Shown here: piece by piece, positions 1-10,067 of the stretch | How the letters are laid out: every line of letters begins with the position of its first letter | Position numbering within the stretch: position 1 is the first letter of the stretch | Source: Sitta carolinensis | Taxonomy: Eukaryota > Chordata > Aves > Passeriformes > Sittidae | Reading direction: 5' to 3' | Assembly (NCBI GenBank): GCA_032173965.1 | Contig: JAVUNC010000004.1 | Coordinates: 124,001-188,000, forward strand | Length of the DNA stretch: 64,000 nt | The notes under the pieces: generated by a model | What the model was told of the DNA's origin: nothing | Databases searched by the model: none | What the model saw: only the letters and a program-made list of their open reading frames with translations | Position numbers and translations under genes: made by a program

Positions 1-107
1 ACTCAGGTGTGTGGGGTTGTGTGCACACGGCTGAATCCATCCCTACCAAGTGGCAAGTCTTCAGTTCATGAGTCTCATGCTGCTGCTTTTCCACGTGTCT
101 CCTCCAG

Positions 108-3100
108 AGCTATCAAGTCCTGCACAAGTACGTGGCTCTGTATGCAACACAGCTGATCAGTGAGAGCAGCTGGGATAAAGCCCTGCGCCTGTACGTCCTC
201 CATGGAGCACCTGCCAACCCCCAGGTAACGAGGGCAGCAGGGCATCCCAAGGTGGGCTGTCCCAGTGTGCTGGGACCTGCTGCACGAGCCAGGCTCCCAG
301 CCTGAACTGGGACTGCCTCGTGTTCAGCATGTCCAGCCCTGCAGGGATTCTTCCAGAGGGCTGAAGGAAATCTCCCAGCATGTTCTCCACGGGACGGAGC
401 AGGGGAAGTTGAGTGTGTTTGTTTTGAGCACCTTGAGCACCAAGTTCAGAACAAAAGGAACTGTTTGCCTCTCCGGGAGCATTGGCTGCAGGAAGCATCC
501 TTCCATCCTCTGCTGCTTTCCTGCCTGTCCCCAGCACCCCTTCCAGCCAGCGATCTGCAGCACTGTCACTCTGGGAGCTCTTTTCTTGGCCTGTGCTTGG
601 CAGCAAGGGAGCTCTAGAGTCTGCTGTCCTTCCCCATCTGTCTCCTTCCACATTTCTCTTCTTTTTGTTGCAGAATTTCAACATTTATAAGCGTCTCTTT
701 GTGGAGATGGTGAATGCTCCTGGCATGAACTGTGCTGAGGCATACTCCAGCTGGGCTGACCTGCGGGCTATGCTCCTCAGCCTGGTAAGTGTGGCCATGG
801 CCACCACTGCCTGTTCAGCTCCAGCCCCCAGGGGGTCTTGACTGAGCAGGAAGAAGAACCAGTCTCTCAACAGGTGACATGGGCAGTGTTTCTATAACAT
901 GAGCTAAGGGTAAAGAGCTGGCAGTCTGGACAGTAGGAAAACAGGATCCTGGGAAGTGGATGTGGCTGAGCAAGAGAAGGCAGAGGAGACCCTGTGCTCC
1001 AGGACAAATCCTAGGAGTGGGTCTGGACATTGGCCCTTGCAGAGCTCCATGTGCCATTGTGACATGGGAGCTGTCATGACATCCTCTTGTCCTGTGCCCA
1101 TATTCAGCAGTTCACACAAGGAAAGCAAAGAGCTACTGAGCCTGGAAAATATGAGTCCTCCCCATCTGCCCATGGATTCTTAGAGCCTTCTGCTCCTCAT
1201 TCGTGTCCAGAACACCTCAGCCAGAACCCATGTTTGCCGTATCTGTTTCTGTCCCACAAATACCTACTTTGAGCATATGCAAAATCAAAGATTCCTCCCT
1301 TTGTCCATCGAGACTCACCCCTGCTTCCAGTGCTGGTTCTTGTTGCAGTACTGGTGGCTCTCCCTGGCTCCCACAGTCCCCTTCCTTCAGCATGCTTTTG
1401 GACCCAGAGCACCCAAGGGCCAGCCCTTGTTCAGTCCCAGAGGTGTTTAGATATTTCAGATCCTTCTCTTTCCTGACTTCCCTGTCTCATGTGGATGACG
1501 AGTGCCCTTGTGCTCTCCTGCTTTCAGCTCCTCTCATTTTCTCTTCCCAGTGTGAAAACCTGGTGAAGTCCAGCGAGGCAAACACTCCAGCCCATGAGGA
1601 GTTTGAGAGGATGCTGCTGATCTCCCACTACTGTGCCACCCGCTCCGCTGCGCAGGGCCTGAAGCAGCTGGTGAGGCTTTGGAGTTCCTCTGCCAGGTCA
1701 CCACCCAGAGTGGGGAACCCTGTGGTGATTTGCAGGGTCAGGATATTCACAAATCACACATCGTGGATGCATGAGAATGGGACTGCAATAACCTGAGAGC
1801 CCACCAGTAGCAGGAGCAACTGCTGGTGGTCTTTTCTACTTATTGTGGGTACTGCCCCAGTCACTGTGGCAGAGCTGGAAACCAGGGAAGGAGCTGATAC
1901 ATGTGCATGGCACTTCTTGTGAGAGCAGAGGTGCCAGTATAAAATTAGGGATCACAAAAAATCTGGTCTTCCCAAGAAAGGGGTGGCTTCCTCTCTGCTC
2001 TCCTGGGCTCCAAAAGCTGCTGGGCTTCACGTGTGGTCTTCAGATCATTTGCCGTGGGCTTTAGCAGGGACTGGTCCTGTGTGCTGGCCCTCCTGGGGGC
2101 TTTGGGAGCTCATGGACCTGTGTGGGGGCATCACAAGGCCCTGTGCCTGTTTTGGAGTTCCATGTACACTGGGATTTGGTTTTGGCCTCCCTGCTGAAGT
2201 CTTGATCCATGTGGGATTGTGGAATTGTTCTAGAGCTCTGGATGGATGTGGGACTGGAGTTGTGATGGAGAAGGCTAGGAAAAGGACCCCAGTGAAGGCC
2301 ACAGGGAAGACTGGGACTTTCCCATGGCTCTGTGTGGGGGTGTTGGGGGTCCAGAAACATGTCAGACAGCAAGAGCCAAGCCTGATGTCTTGGAAACCTG
2401 TACAGATCTCTGGCATGTTGAGGTGCTGGGCATGGTCTATTTGGGACTATGAAGAAGGGGTGGCCTTGACAGTTCTTCTGTGACAATGGGTATCTGGCAG
2501 CAGAAAAGTGAAATTACCCTTCAATTCCTCACCCCTGCTCCAAAACTCTTACATAAATGCATGCAAGAAAAAATTGATTGAGACTGTGGCTGGAATAGGT
2601 TTCGTGGAGAGGCTGAAGATGGTCAAATCCTGACCAGGCATGTTCCTGAACTAAGCATGTAGCTAGCTGCCTCTGGTTTGACTGGGGCTAGGGGCAGGAT
2701 TTGGGAACTGCCAGCAATGTCAAGCCAGCAATGCCTTCCAACCTCACCTGTTCTGTGACTTAAGTGGGGAATGTTTGGGTGTAGCTTCTAGTGAAAAATA
2801 GCAAGGCTTATAAAGCAGAAGAATTTTACCCTCAGGTGCTAGTCCTGTGTGTTCTGTAGTGAGGGAGCTCAGGGTCAGGACTGAAGTTTTTGACTATTTT
2901 TATCTGTAGGGCATGCACGGGTACAGAGTCCTTGCTGTGAGTCTGGGATGATCTCAAAAGATCCCTTTTAGCCTGTTTTTAATTTGCTGAATTGTGGCTT
3001 TGCTGTCCCCTGTGTGCCCAGGACACTGTGGCTGCCCAGCTGTCCATCTCCCTGCTGCGCCACACGGATCTGCTCCCTGCAGACAAGGCTTTCTATGAGG

Positions 3101-6100
3101 CTGGGATAGCTGCCAAGGTAAGAGCTACCTGCCACTGGACCAGAGGACATGGGGCACCCTGGGCTCAGGGACTCTTGACTTTATCTTCCCAAATCCTCCC
3201 TTGGCTGCTGGAGTCTGACACTGGAGGCTGTTCCTCAAGCAGCTGGCCAGACCTCAGCCAGTGAGCAGATGGGATCTACAGACCCAGGGGCAGACAGAGG
3301 CTGTATTATTGCTCTCTTGGTGTGGATGTGAGACTGCTCAGCTCTGCTCTACATCACCCAAGTGTCTGACAGTCTGCCTGGGAGTTGTGACACATGGCAA
3401 GGACAGCATCATGTCCTCACTGTCTGGTCCTGGCAGTCCAATAATAATAATCGAATGTGCAATAATAGAATCATGGAATGGTGGGAAGGGACCTTAAAGC
3501 TCATCTTGTTCCATGCCCTACCTTGGGCAAGGACACCTTCCACTAGAACAGGCTGCTCCAAGCCCCATCCAGCCTAGTCATAATGCTTGTCTCCATTCTG
3601 TGGGACAGCCTGTGGTAGTGAGCTGCTTGTCCAAGGGATTCAATCTTTGGGAATGGCGAGCTGGAATGTGCAATCTCTGCATCCATCCCCTGGGCTGCAG
3701 GCAGGACACTGGCACAAACAGAGCCACATCCTTCACAGCCATGGCTCTGGGAGAACTGGCTGTGTGGATGAGCTGCCCAGTCTCACTCAGAGTTCTTCTC
3801 CATACCAGGCAGTGGGCTGGGAGAACATGGCATTTGTCTTCCTGAACCGCTTCCTGGACCTCTCAGATGTGAGTATGGTCTGTGGGGGAGGGCTGTCTCT
3901 AAAATGACAGTAGGGCCACCACAGACCACCAGCCTGGCCAGGGCACACCTGAGCATCCTGCAGTGCAGCACAGTGGAGCTTGTACTGATGGAGAGAGCCC
4001 CCAAACCTGACACAGTGTGTGCCTGGAGAGCAGTGGGCACCCTCACACTACCTGTGGGAGGACCTGCCATGCAGGACACCTGCACAGCCCTGGCCAGGTC
4101 ACCCTAGGTCTGCCAGTGCCACCATGCACATGGCAGCAAAGAGCACTTGGCCTTGACAGTTCAGGCCTGAAATCCTCATGGCTGCAGATGCAATTACAGC
4201 TTTCAGGGTGATCTCACTCAACTTGTTCCAAGAGAAGAAAAACTACTTGGGAGGTGGAGGCCATGGCTCAGTGCTTTGGCCACTGTCATACAAGACTAAG
4301 CAGTCCCCTCAGTGCCTTGACCAGCAGGTTGGCCACCAGAAACACCAGATCCAAGTGAGCTGACAGACCTCACTGTGCCAGACTCCCAAGTGCTGTCAGC
4401 AGCAGCTGGGGGGAAACAAAAGCACCCGATTACATCTTTCCCTTCTTTGAGGCCACCTGAACAGGGCAGTGTCTGAGAGACACTGCAGTGTGGTCATGGA
4501 TGACAGGAGGGCCTGGTCACCACAGCACGAACAGGCAGGGGCATCCTCACCATGAACTGTCCTGTGAGCTCTACGACTGGCACTGACCAGTGCTCTACCC
4601 CTTCTTTCCCAGGCCATTGAAGAAGGGAACCTGGATTCCCTGGACCATTCTGATTTCCAGAGGACTGACATCCCCTTTGAAGTGCCACTTCCAGCCCATC
4701 AGCACGTGCCTGTGAGTGTCACCTGTCTTCAGCTCCTGTGAGCTGATGCTGCCTCAGGGGCCTCTAAACAGAGGCTGGGATTGCAGAGACTGCAGGGATG
4801 GAAACGTACCCAGAACTGCCACCTTCTGCCTGTCCCCCCACTGCAAGCACACGCACACCTGCACAGCTGTGTGCACACCTGCATACACAAACACGTGTGC
4901 ACAGCCGTGTGCACATACACATGCACACCCCTGTGTACACACACACTCTCTCTCATGCTCCTTGACATACACACATACACTCCACCACCACTGTGCACCA
5001 TGCACGTGTGTGTTGTGTGCGCTTCGTGCACGCCCATGTCCTGCTCTCCCATGTGCTCCCTGCTGCTGTGGGCTGCAGTGGGGCAGCAGCATCGCAATTC
5101 CAGGCCTTGCACTGGCCTCTGCCCGCAGGAGGAGCAGCGGGAGGAGGTGAGGGACTGGGTGCTCACCATGTCCATGGACCAGCGGCTGGAGCAGGTGCTG
5201 CCGCAGGACGAGCGCGGCACCTACGAAGCCTCTCTGGTGGCTGAGGGCACCGGGGTGCACTCCCTGCCCTGCGTGCTGACAGGTGAGCTCCAGGCCAGCT
5301 CACTCAGACAAGAGGTGACACAGTGCCCTGCAGGGAGTGGGAGCATGCTGCAGGGTGCATCTGGGAGGAGGTCTGGGCTGTGCTGTAAGAGAAGTGGAGA
5401 CTGTTGGCTGTGGGGAACCAGTTCTGCTGGAGGACACAGGGCTCTTTTTACTATGGGAGTCAGTGAGCACTGGAGGAGGTTGCGCAGAAGTTGTGAGATT
5501 GTCAGAGACAGTCAAAAGCTATCTGGACACAGCCCTGGGCTGGGGTGGCCCTGGCTGATCAGGGAGTTGAACCATACCATGGTTCTGACCTCAGCAATTC
5601 TGACCTCAATTCTGACCTCAGCCACTCTGTGGTTCACTGATAGCTCAGGCTGGCCCAGCTTTTCCTAGGGACTCCAGGCTGGCCAGCCCAGACAGTCAAG
5701 AATGGGCAGCACCTGGCCCTGCTCTGCAGTGCAGGATTTAAAAAAGGTCAAAGAAGGGGGTGCAGGAGTGGGCCAGCAGGAACAGGGCTCTGGCTCCAAA
5801 AGTCAGAAGCTGGGTGCAATCACTGGACCTACTCACTTTGGGTGTCATTGCCCAAGGGCAGCTGAGCCTTAATCTTTATTTGATCCCACCACTTTGGACA
5901 CTGCTTCATTTTTGTCTCCTAGAGGCCAAGGCAGCATTATTCCCCCAAGCACACTGTGCTGTTGGGGCAGCCCCAGCTACAGCACAGGGAAGGGGTGCAC
6001 CAAGTGAGGGACCGCTGTGGGGCTGCATGTTCTGAATGTGTCACTTTGTGCCCAGGGTACCCCGTGCTAAGAAACAAGATTGAGTTGAGGCCAGGCCGAG

Positions 6101-6468
6101 AAGTGAAGAAGGATGTGTGGTACAAATTCGTGATGGCTGTCAAGGTGAGCCAGAATCCCACAGGCACGGAGATAGGCTGTGGGTGGGGTTCAGCCCCTCA
6201 CGCTGACAATACAGCATCCTTCTGGGTGAGTCACTGTCCCAGGGCAGTTTACTGCACTCTCCTGACAGTGCTGTTTGGTGGGGGATTAACAGACCCAGTC
6301 CTGCCAGCCCATGGGGTGCCTTCAGGCAGGGGGCACAGGGGTGCCCCCTTCCAGTGGCAAGCCTCTCTCTTTCTGCAGACATCCCACAGCCCTGCAGGCC
6401 AGGATGTGATAGAGTTCCTCCGACAGTGGTGTGGAGGACTCCCAAGCACCAGCTTCTCATTCCAGTGA
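108..6468 (+). CDS. IFT172: IFT172, intraflagellar transport protein 172, C-terminal part (9 exons, 5' end outside window)
   Basis: Coding exons: 108-224, 674-784, 1551-1670, 3022-3117, 3809-3868, 4613-4711, 5129-5282, 6056-6144 and 6379-6468. Each is flanked by AG and GT, the phases agree, and together they give 311 residues plus TGA. The family is about 1,750 residues long, so only the C-terminal fifth is present. Recognised segments include [16 protein letters not shown] in the first exon, NFNIYKRLF in the second, and [10 protein letters not shown] followed by [11 protein letters not shown] at the end. IFT172 is a peripheral subunit of the IFT-B complex, which carries cargo along cilia and helps turn the train around at the tip. 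This part covers the last TPR-like helical repeats and the terminal domain, reported as U-box-like and ubiquitin-binding. No frameshift or stop was seen. The first 107 bases are intron. The gene converges on KRTCAP3, as in human. Identity rests on remembered family sequence, not on an alignment. Confidence 0.95.
3455..3610 (-). repeat. CR1-type LINE 3' fragment in an IFT172 intron
   Basis: Read on the + strand this begins with the typical reversed CR1 end: 'aatcatggaatggtgggaag', then 'gaccttaaagctcatcttg', then the block about guarding, narrowing and 'ccatccagcc'. This matches remembered Neoaves CR1 3' sequence in reverse orientation. It lies 200 bases upstream of the 3809 exon and is plainly non-coding. 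Confidence 0.85.
4838..5035. repeat. Cryptic CA/TG-rich simple repeat
   Basis: About 200 bases of irregular alternating purine-pyrimidine sequence (CACACA, GTGTGCAC, ACGTGTGCAC and similar). It ends about 90 bases before the IFT172 exon at 5129. It is not a clean dinucleotide run, but the composition contrasts with both flanks. Such sequence can adopt Z-DNA. All open frames across it are composition artefacts. Confidence 0.8.
5505..5640 (+). repeat. Probable degenerate CR1 tail in an IFT172 intron
   Basis: The order of words (a 'ctggacacagccctgggctg' block, then 'ggctgatcagggagttgaac', then a run ending in 'ccactctgtggttc') resembles a decayed forward CR1 3' end. The phrase 'ttctgacctca' is tandemly repeated about three times at 5581-5622. 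Divergence is high, so this call is tentative. Confidence 0.45.
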
Positions 6469-6517
6469 GCAGGACTGTAGCAGCTTTCAGGCCTGTTACT
6501 CAGCACCTTCCATATCC

Positions 6518-6523
6518 AATAAA
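6518..6523 (+). terminator. IFT172: IFT172 poly(A) signal AATAAA
   Basis: A canonical AATAAA lies 50 bases after the IFT172 stop codon, so the 3' UTR is very short (about 70-80 bases). No competing signal on the + strand was seen before KRTCAP3. Confidence 0.85.
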
Positions 6524-6801
6524 CATGTTCCTTCAGCCCTGCAGTGCTCCTGTTTACCAAAGGATGCTGAGCCCAGAACACCTGCAGCTGCTGGGCACCC
6601 TGTACATGTGTCTCAACCCCCATGTACATGGGTGACTTCCACACTGAGGCCACAGCTCTGTCAACATCCCTGTGCTAGGGGAGTGGCAAGCACAGAGATG
6701 GGCTCATAAAGTAGCTGCACCTTCCTTCCCTTGGCAGGCCTTGCTCCTACCAGCACTCACCTGGCAGAGCCACTCAGAACAGCCAGTGTGGAAAGGGAAA
6801 G

Positions 6802-6807
6802 TTTAAT
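6802..6807 (-). terminator. KRTCAP3: Probable KRTCAP3 poly(A) signal ATTAAA
   Basis: On the minus strand this reads ATTAAA, the commonest variant poly(A) signal. It lies about 580 bases past the KRTCAP3 stop, and no AATAAA was seen on this strand between 7383 and 6468. It would leave about 250 bases between the convergent IFT172 and KRTCAP3 3' ends. The rest of 6524-7382 looks like KRTCAP3 3' UTR and short intergenic sequence with no further gene. Confidence 0.55.
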
Positions 6808-7382
6808 TATTCAAGAAAATTAGAGATTCACATGTCAGGGATTCTTCCCCTTCTGTTCCCTGACATGCCTGAGCACAGGCACAGTCAGCTGCCATGCCTG
6901 CAATGGCACTAGGACTTGGGCCCCAGCACCTCTGCCCACCCCCATCACTGCTGACAGAAACCAACAGAGCCTTCAGCACACCAGGAAGGCAACTTGGGGA
7001 GAGGATGGGAGAGCATCTGGGGCCCACAGCACCTGCTGACCTGCAGAGTCTGTGCCAGGTCAGGTGGTGGAGCTGGGGTAGGGGGCAAGGCACACCCCTC
7101 ACCCCTGCAGCCCACCTCACGCACACTGACACTGCAGAAGGTGTAACATCACCTTGCCCCGACTTTGCTGGATCACAGCACTCCTGCAGCAGCACCTGGG
7201 AGCAAAGGAGCCTGTGTCAGTCAGTGCCAGGCTGTGCTGCAGGGCCCAGCAGCACACTGACTCCTCTGCCCATGTTCTTAGGAAGAGGTGTTGGGGGGGC
7301 TGGTGTGGGCATGGGCCCTCTTGGTGGCAGAGCCTGCTCCCCCATGCCAAGCACAGTCCACATGGTGCACTCACCTCTCCAG

Positions 7383-9218
7383 CTATGCAGGAGACTCGGC
7401 AAGTCCTGCCAGGAGCTGCTGCCTCTCACGGAGTGGCTTCTCCATTGCTGTACTTGGCCTGGCCAGCTAGGGAGAAAAAAAAAGACGAAAAGAAGTGGAG
7501 GGTGGCAAGGACATGTGCTAGCTAGTGTTCTCACAAAAAAAGAACAGGCCTGGGGGGATGAAGAAGGGGGTCCCTCTAAAACTCCCCATGAAGTGGTGCT
7601 GGTCTGGCACTTAGGCTGGCTAGAAGAGGTTCCAACTCAGCATCCCCCCCGCCACTATTGCTGCACAAGCCTCCTTGTTCCCAGCAGAACCCAGCACCTT
7701 CCAAATGCAGCACAAAGGCAGCAATCCTAGGGGAGACACAGGGAGATGTGTCCAGCACAGCGGGGTGTACCTGCTCCTTGCCATAGCTGTGTGCACAGGG
7801 CCCAATGCCCTGGAAGACGAGAGCCACCAAACAGCTCCTGCCCGAGAGCACCGCTTCTGTAACCGCCAGCAGCAAGGAAGGGATCCAGAGGGCCAGGGCT
7901 GTGTCCTGCAGAGCAGGGCGTCAGAGAAATGTGGGCACTGCACCAGGCTGTCTGAACTCAGCAGAGACTGTGTGGTCAGCAGGGGAAAGAAGGGGGAGAG
8001 GCAGAGGGGAGGGAAGCAGGAGGATGAGTGGAAGTGAAAAGCTGAGAGGAAACAGAACGAGGCTGATGGGGTGTGCAGCTGAGGGGTGTGCAGTGACCCC
8101 GCAGACTCACGTAGATGCGCGTGGTGTTGAAGGGACAGTCGTTAGTCGCAATGGCTGCGCGGGCGTCCAGAGGCAGCGCGGAGCTGTTGCAGCCCCTGAC
8201 CAGGTGCGTGCCCCGGCCGTGCACCGTGAGGGCCACGGCCAGCGCCAGCCCCACGCTGCAGGCGGTGGACAGGAGGCAGTTCAGCAGAGAAACGCTCAGC
8301 AAGGCCCAGTGCTGCAGGTGGCAAGAACACGAGCGGGCCTGGCACGAGCTCGGGGAAACGCTCGGGCCGGAACCTGTGGCTCCGAAGAACTGCTCCCCCG
8401 AGAGAGCACACACCACCTCTTGCCTCTTCCAGGAGGGCTCAGCCTTGCCCTCGGATGAGGCTCTCGCACCTCTCGCATCCTTCACCCCCTGTGAGCTCGG
8501 CACCGCTGGACGCCCCTTCTCTGGGGCTCCGTGGAGACCCCCACACAGGCCACACGGCCCTGGCCGCGAGCCGGGAGCCCCCAGCCCAGCCCGGCACACC
8601 CGCCCCGTACCCGCCCACCCTGCGAGCCCACGCGGCGCCCCCGATCCGGCCGCAGCTTCGCCCACCGAGGCGCTTCTGCCCGAGGACGGTGCTCCCACCC
8701 TCCGGGAGCGGCCGGCGGGGCCGAGCCGGGCACAAGAGACACCTGCAGCGGCGGCAGCCGCAGCCGAGGCGGAAGGAGCCCGCGGGGGCCAAGGTCCAGG
8801 GGAGCGGCTGCCGGCGGGGCAGGGCCGCGCCCAGGCCCCCTGCCCGCTCGGCGCCGCAGCCCCGCACTCACCAGGGCCGCCCGGGACAGGTTGTGCGACA
8901 CCAGGATGGCGACGATGCCCGCGGCGATGCTCTGCGGGGAGACCTGCGCTCAGCAGGGCCCGGGCGGGGCAGCGTCCGCCGCCCCCCGCCCGGCCCGGCA
9001 GCGCTCACCAGCAGCCCCGAGCACACCGACACCACGTTGGCGGCCGCGTACTCGGGGGTCACAGCGCGGCGGGCGCCGGCCACGTGCCGCAGGACCGAGC
9101 CGTGCACGATGGCGCCCAGCACGAGGCTGCCGTGGCCCAGCACGATCAGCCCCAGCCCGGTGCGCATCAGCCGCCCCGGCTCCGCCAGCGCGCCCGGGCG
9201 CCGCCGCCCCCCGGCCAT
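7383..9218 (-). CDS. KRTCAP3: KRTCAP3, keratinocyte-associated protein 3 (complete, 5 exons)
   Basis: Exons in transcript order: 9218-9009, 8931-8872, 8311-8111, 7905-7771 and 7466-7383. They total 229 residues; the human protein is about 240. All junctions are in phase 0. Recognised text: [21 protein letters not shown], then HGSVLRHV and [18 protein letters not shown], then [10 protein letters not shown] and [13 protein letters not shown]. Four membrane spans are visible near residues 17-38, 60-83, 92-121 and 160-190. The loop before the last span has cysteines and two N-glycosylation sequons (NSS, NTT). The last exon was chosen because 'ctttttttttctccctag' is a strong acceptor and the frame reads PLRERQQLL, which faintly resembles the human tail. 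The donor of exon 4 (GTACAC) is weak. Exons 1 and 2 lie in a CpG island. The cellular role is poorly known; in rats the gene has been linked to adiposity. Confidence 0.92.
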
Positions 9219-9335
9219 GGCCGCCGCCGCCGCGCTCGCACCGCCCCGGGGCAGGGACGGGCGGCCTCGGCCCGGCCCCACCGGCCCGCCCCGCCCCGGC
9301 CCGCAAGAGGCGGCACTCGCGTATTTACAAAACAG
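9219..9335 (-). promoter_or_regulatory. KRTCAP3: KRTCAP3 promoter and 5' UTR, squeezed against the NRBP1 3' end
   Basis: Only 117 bases separate the KRTCAP3 ATG (9218-9216) from the NRBP1 AATAAA. The stretch is almost pure G and C with many CpGs, has no TATA box, and continues as a CpG island through KRTCAP3 exons 1-2. The KRTCAP3 start site must lie here or inside the NRBP1 3' UTR. I cannot place it exactly. Confidence 0.6.
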
Positions 9336-9341
9336 TTTATT
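9336..9341 (-). terminator. NRBP1: NRBP1 poly(A) signal AATAAA
   Basis: Minus-strand AATAAA in 'tttttaataaactgttttg', 727 bases past the NRBP1 stop codon. This gives a 3' UTR of about 750 bases (10067 down to about 9320). Confidence 0.85.
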
Positions 9342-9668
9342 AAAAATAGGAAATGATAGAAATGAGATGCGGGAGCCGCGGCTCGGCCCCGCCGCGCGCC
9401 GGGCTGGGCCCCGCAGCCGCTGCAGGCCCGGGAGTCCGCGGGAAGGGCGGGGGCTGCAGGGGCCGCAGGGGCCGCAGCCCGGAGCCAGCACACGCCGCGG
9501 CCCCGGCGGGTGCGAACCAGTAAACAAAGTGCAGCCGGCGGCGGGAGCGAAGCGCCGGGCGGGGCGGGGGGGGAAGCGCCCGGCCAGCCCTGGGCCCATG
9601 GCGTGGGAATGGGGGGAGTGACCGGGGGTGCAGGGCTTAGGGACTCACCCCTGCTTACCTTTAAATTA

Positions 9669-9687
9669 AAAGAAAAAAAAAAAAAAG

Positions 9688-9736
<49 letters not shown>
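9669..9736 (-). repeat. Long homopolymer tract (U-rich in the NRBP1 3' UTR)
   Basis: About 68 bases of nearly pure A on the + strand, broken by a few G. In the NRBP1 transcript it becomes a U-rich tract in the 3' UTR. It is preceded on the + strand by 'aaattaaaag', so it could alternatively be the tail of an old plus-strand retroposed insertion. Length in the assembly is unreliable for such runs. Confidence 0.85.
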
Positions 9737-9737
<1 letters not shown>

Positions 9738-10067
9738 CCATTTCTGTGCTGTGCAAAAGACACTTTGTACAATTCAAACAGAACAAACTCCATGCACATG
9801 AGTGGGGCTGCAGAACACCCCAAGCCAGGCCGCAGCTCCGCAGCACAACCTGGCAAATCCCAACAAAAACAGGGCTGGAAATAATACTGATGCGCAAATT
9901 CCCCTTTACGAGGTGGGCAGGGAGGACTGTCGATGAGCCCAGCCACGGCACATGCAGGAGGAGTTTCCAAGCACTGCAGCTGGGGTCTGGCAGATGCCCG
10001 AGAGCGGAGGGCAGACACAGATGGGTCGCAGGCAGCGAGGCCACGCTGGCCGCCCAGGAGCCACGGG

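Noticed and set aside
8115..9621. Long GC-rich open frames on + strand (up to 413 codons)
   Set aside because: Shadows of the CpG island and antisense to KRTCAP3 exons 1-3; composition arginine/proline/alanine-rich, typical of random GC-rich frames.
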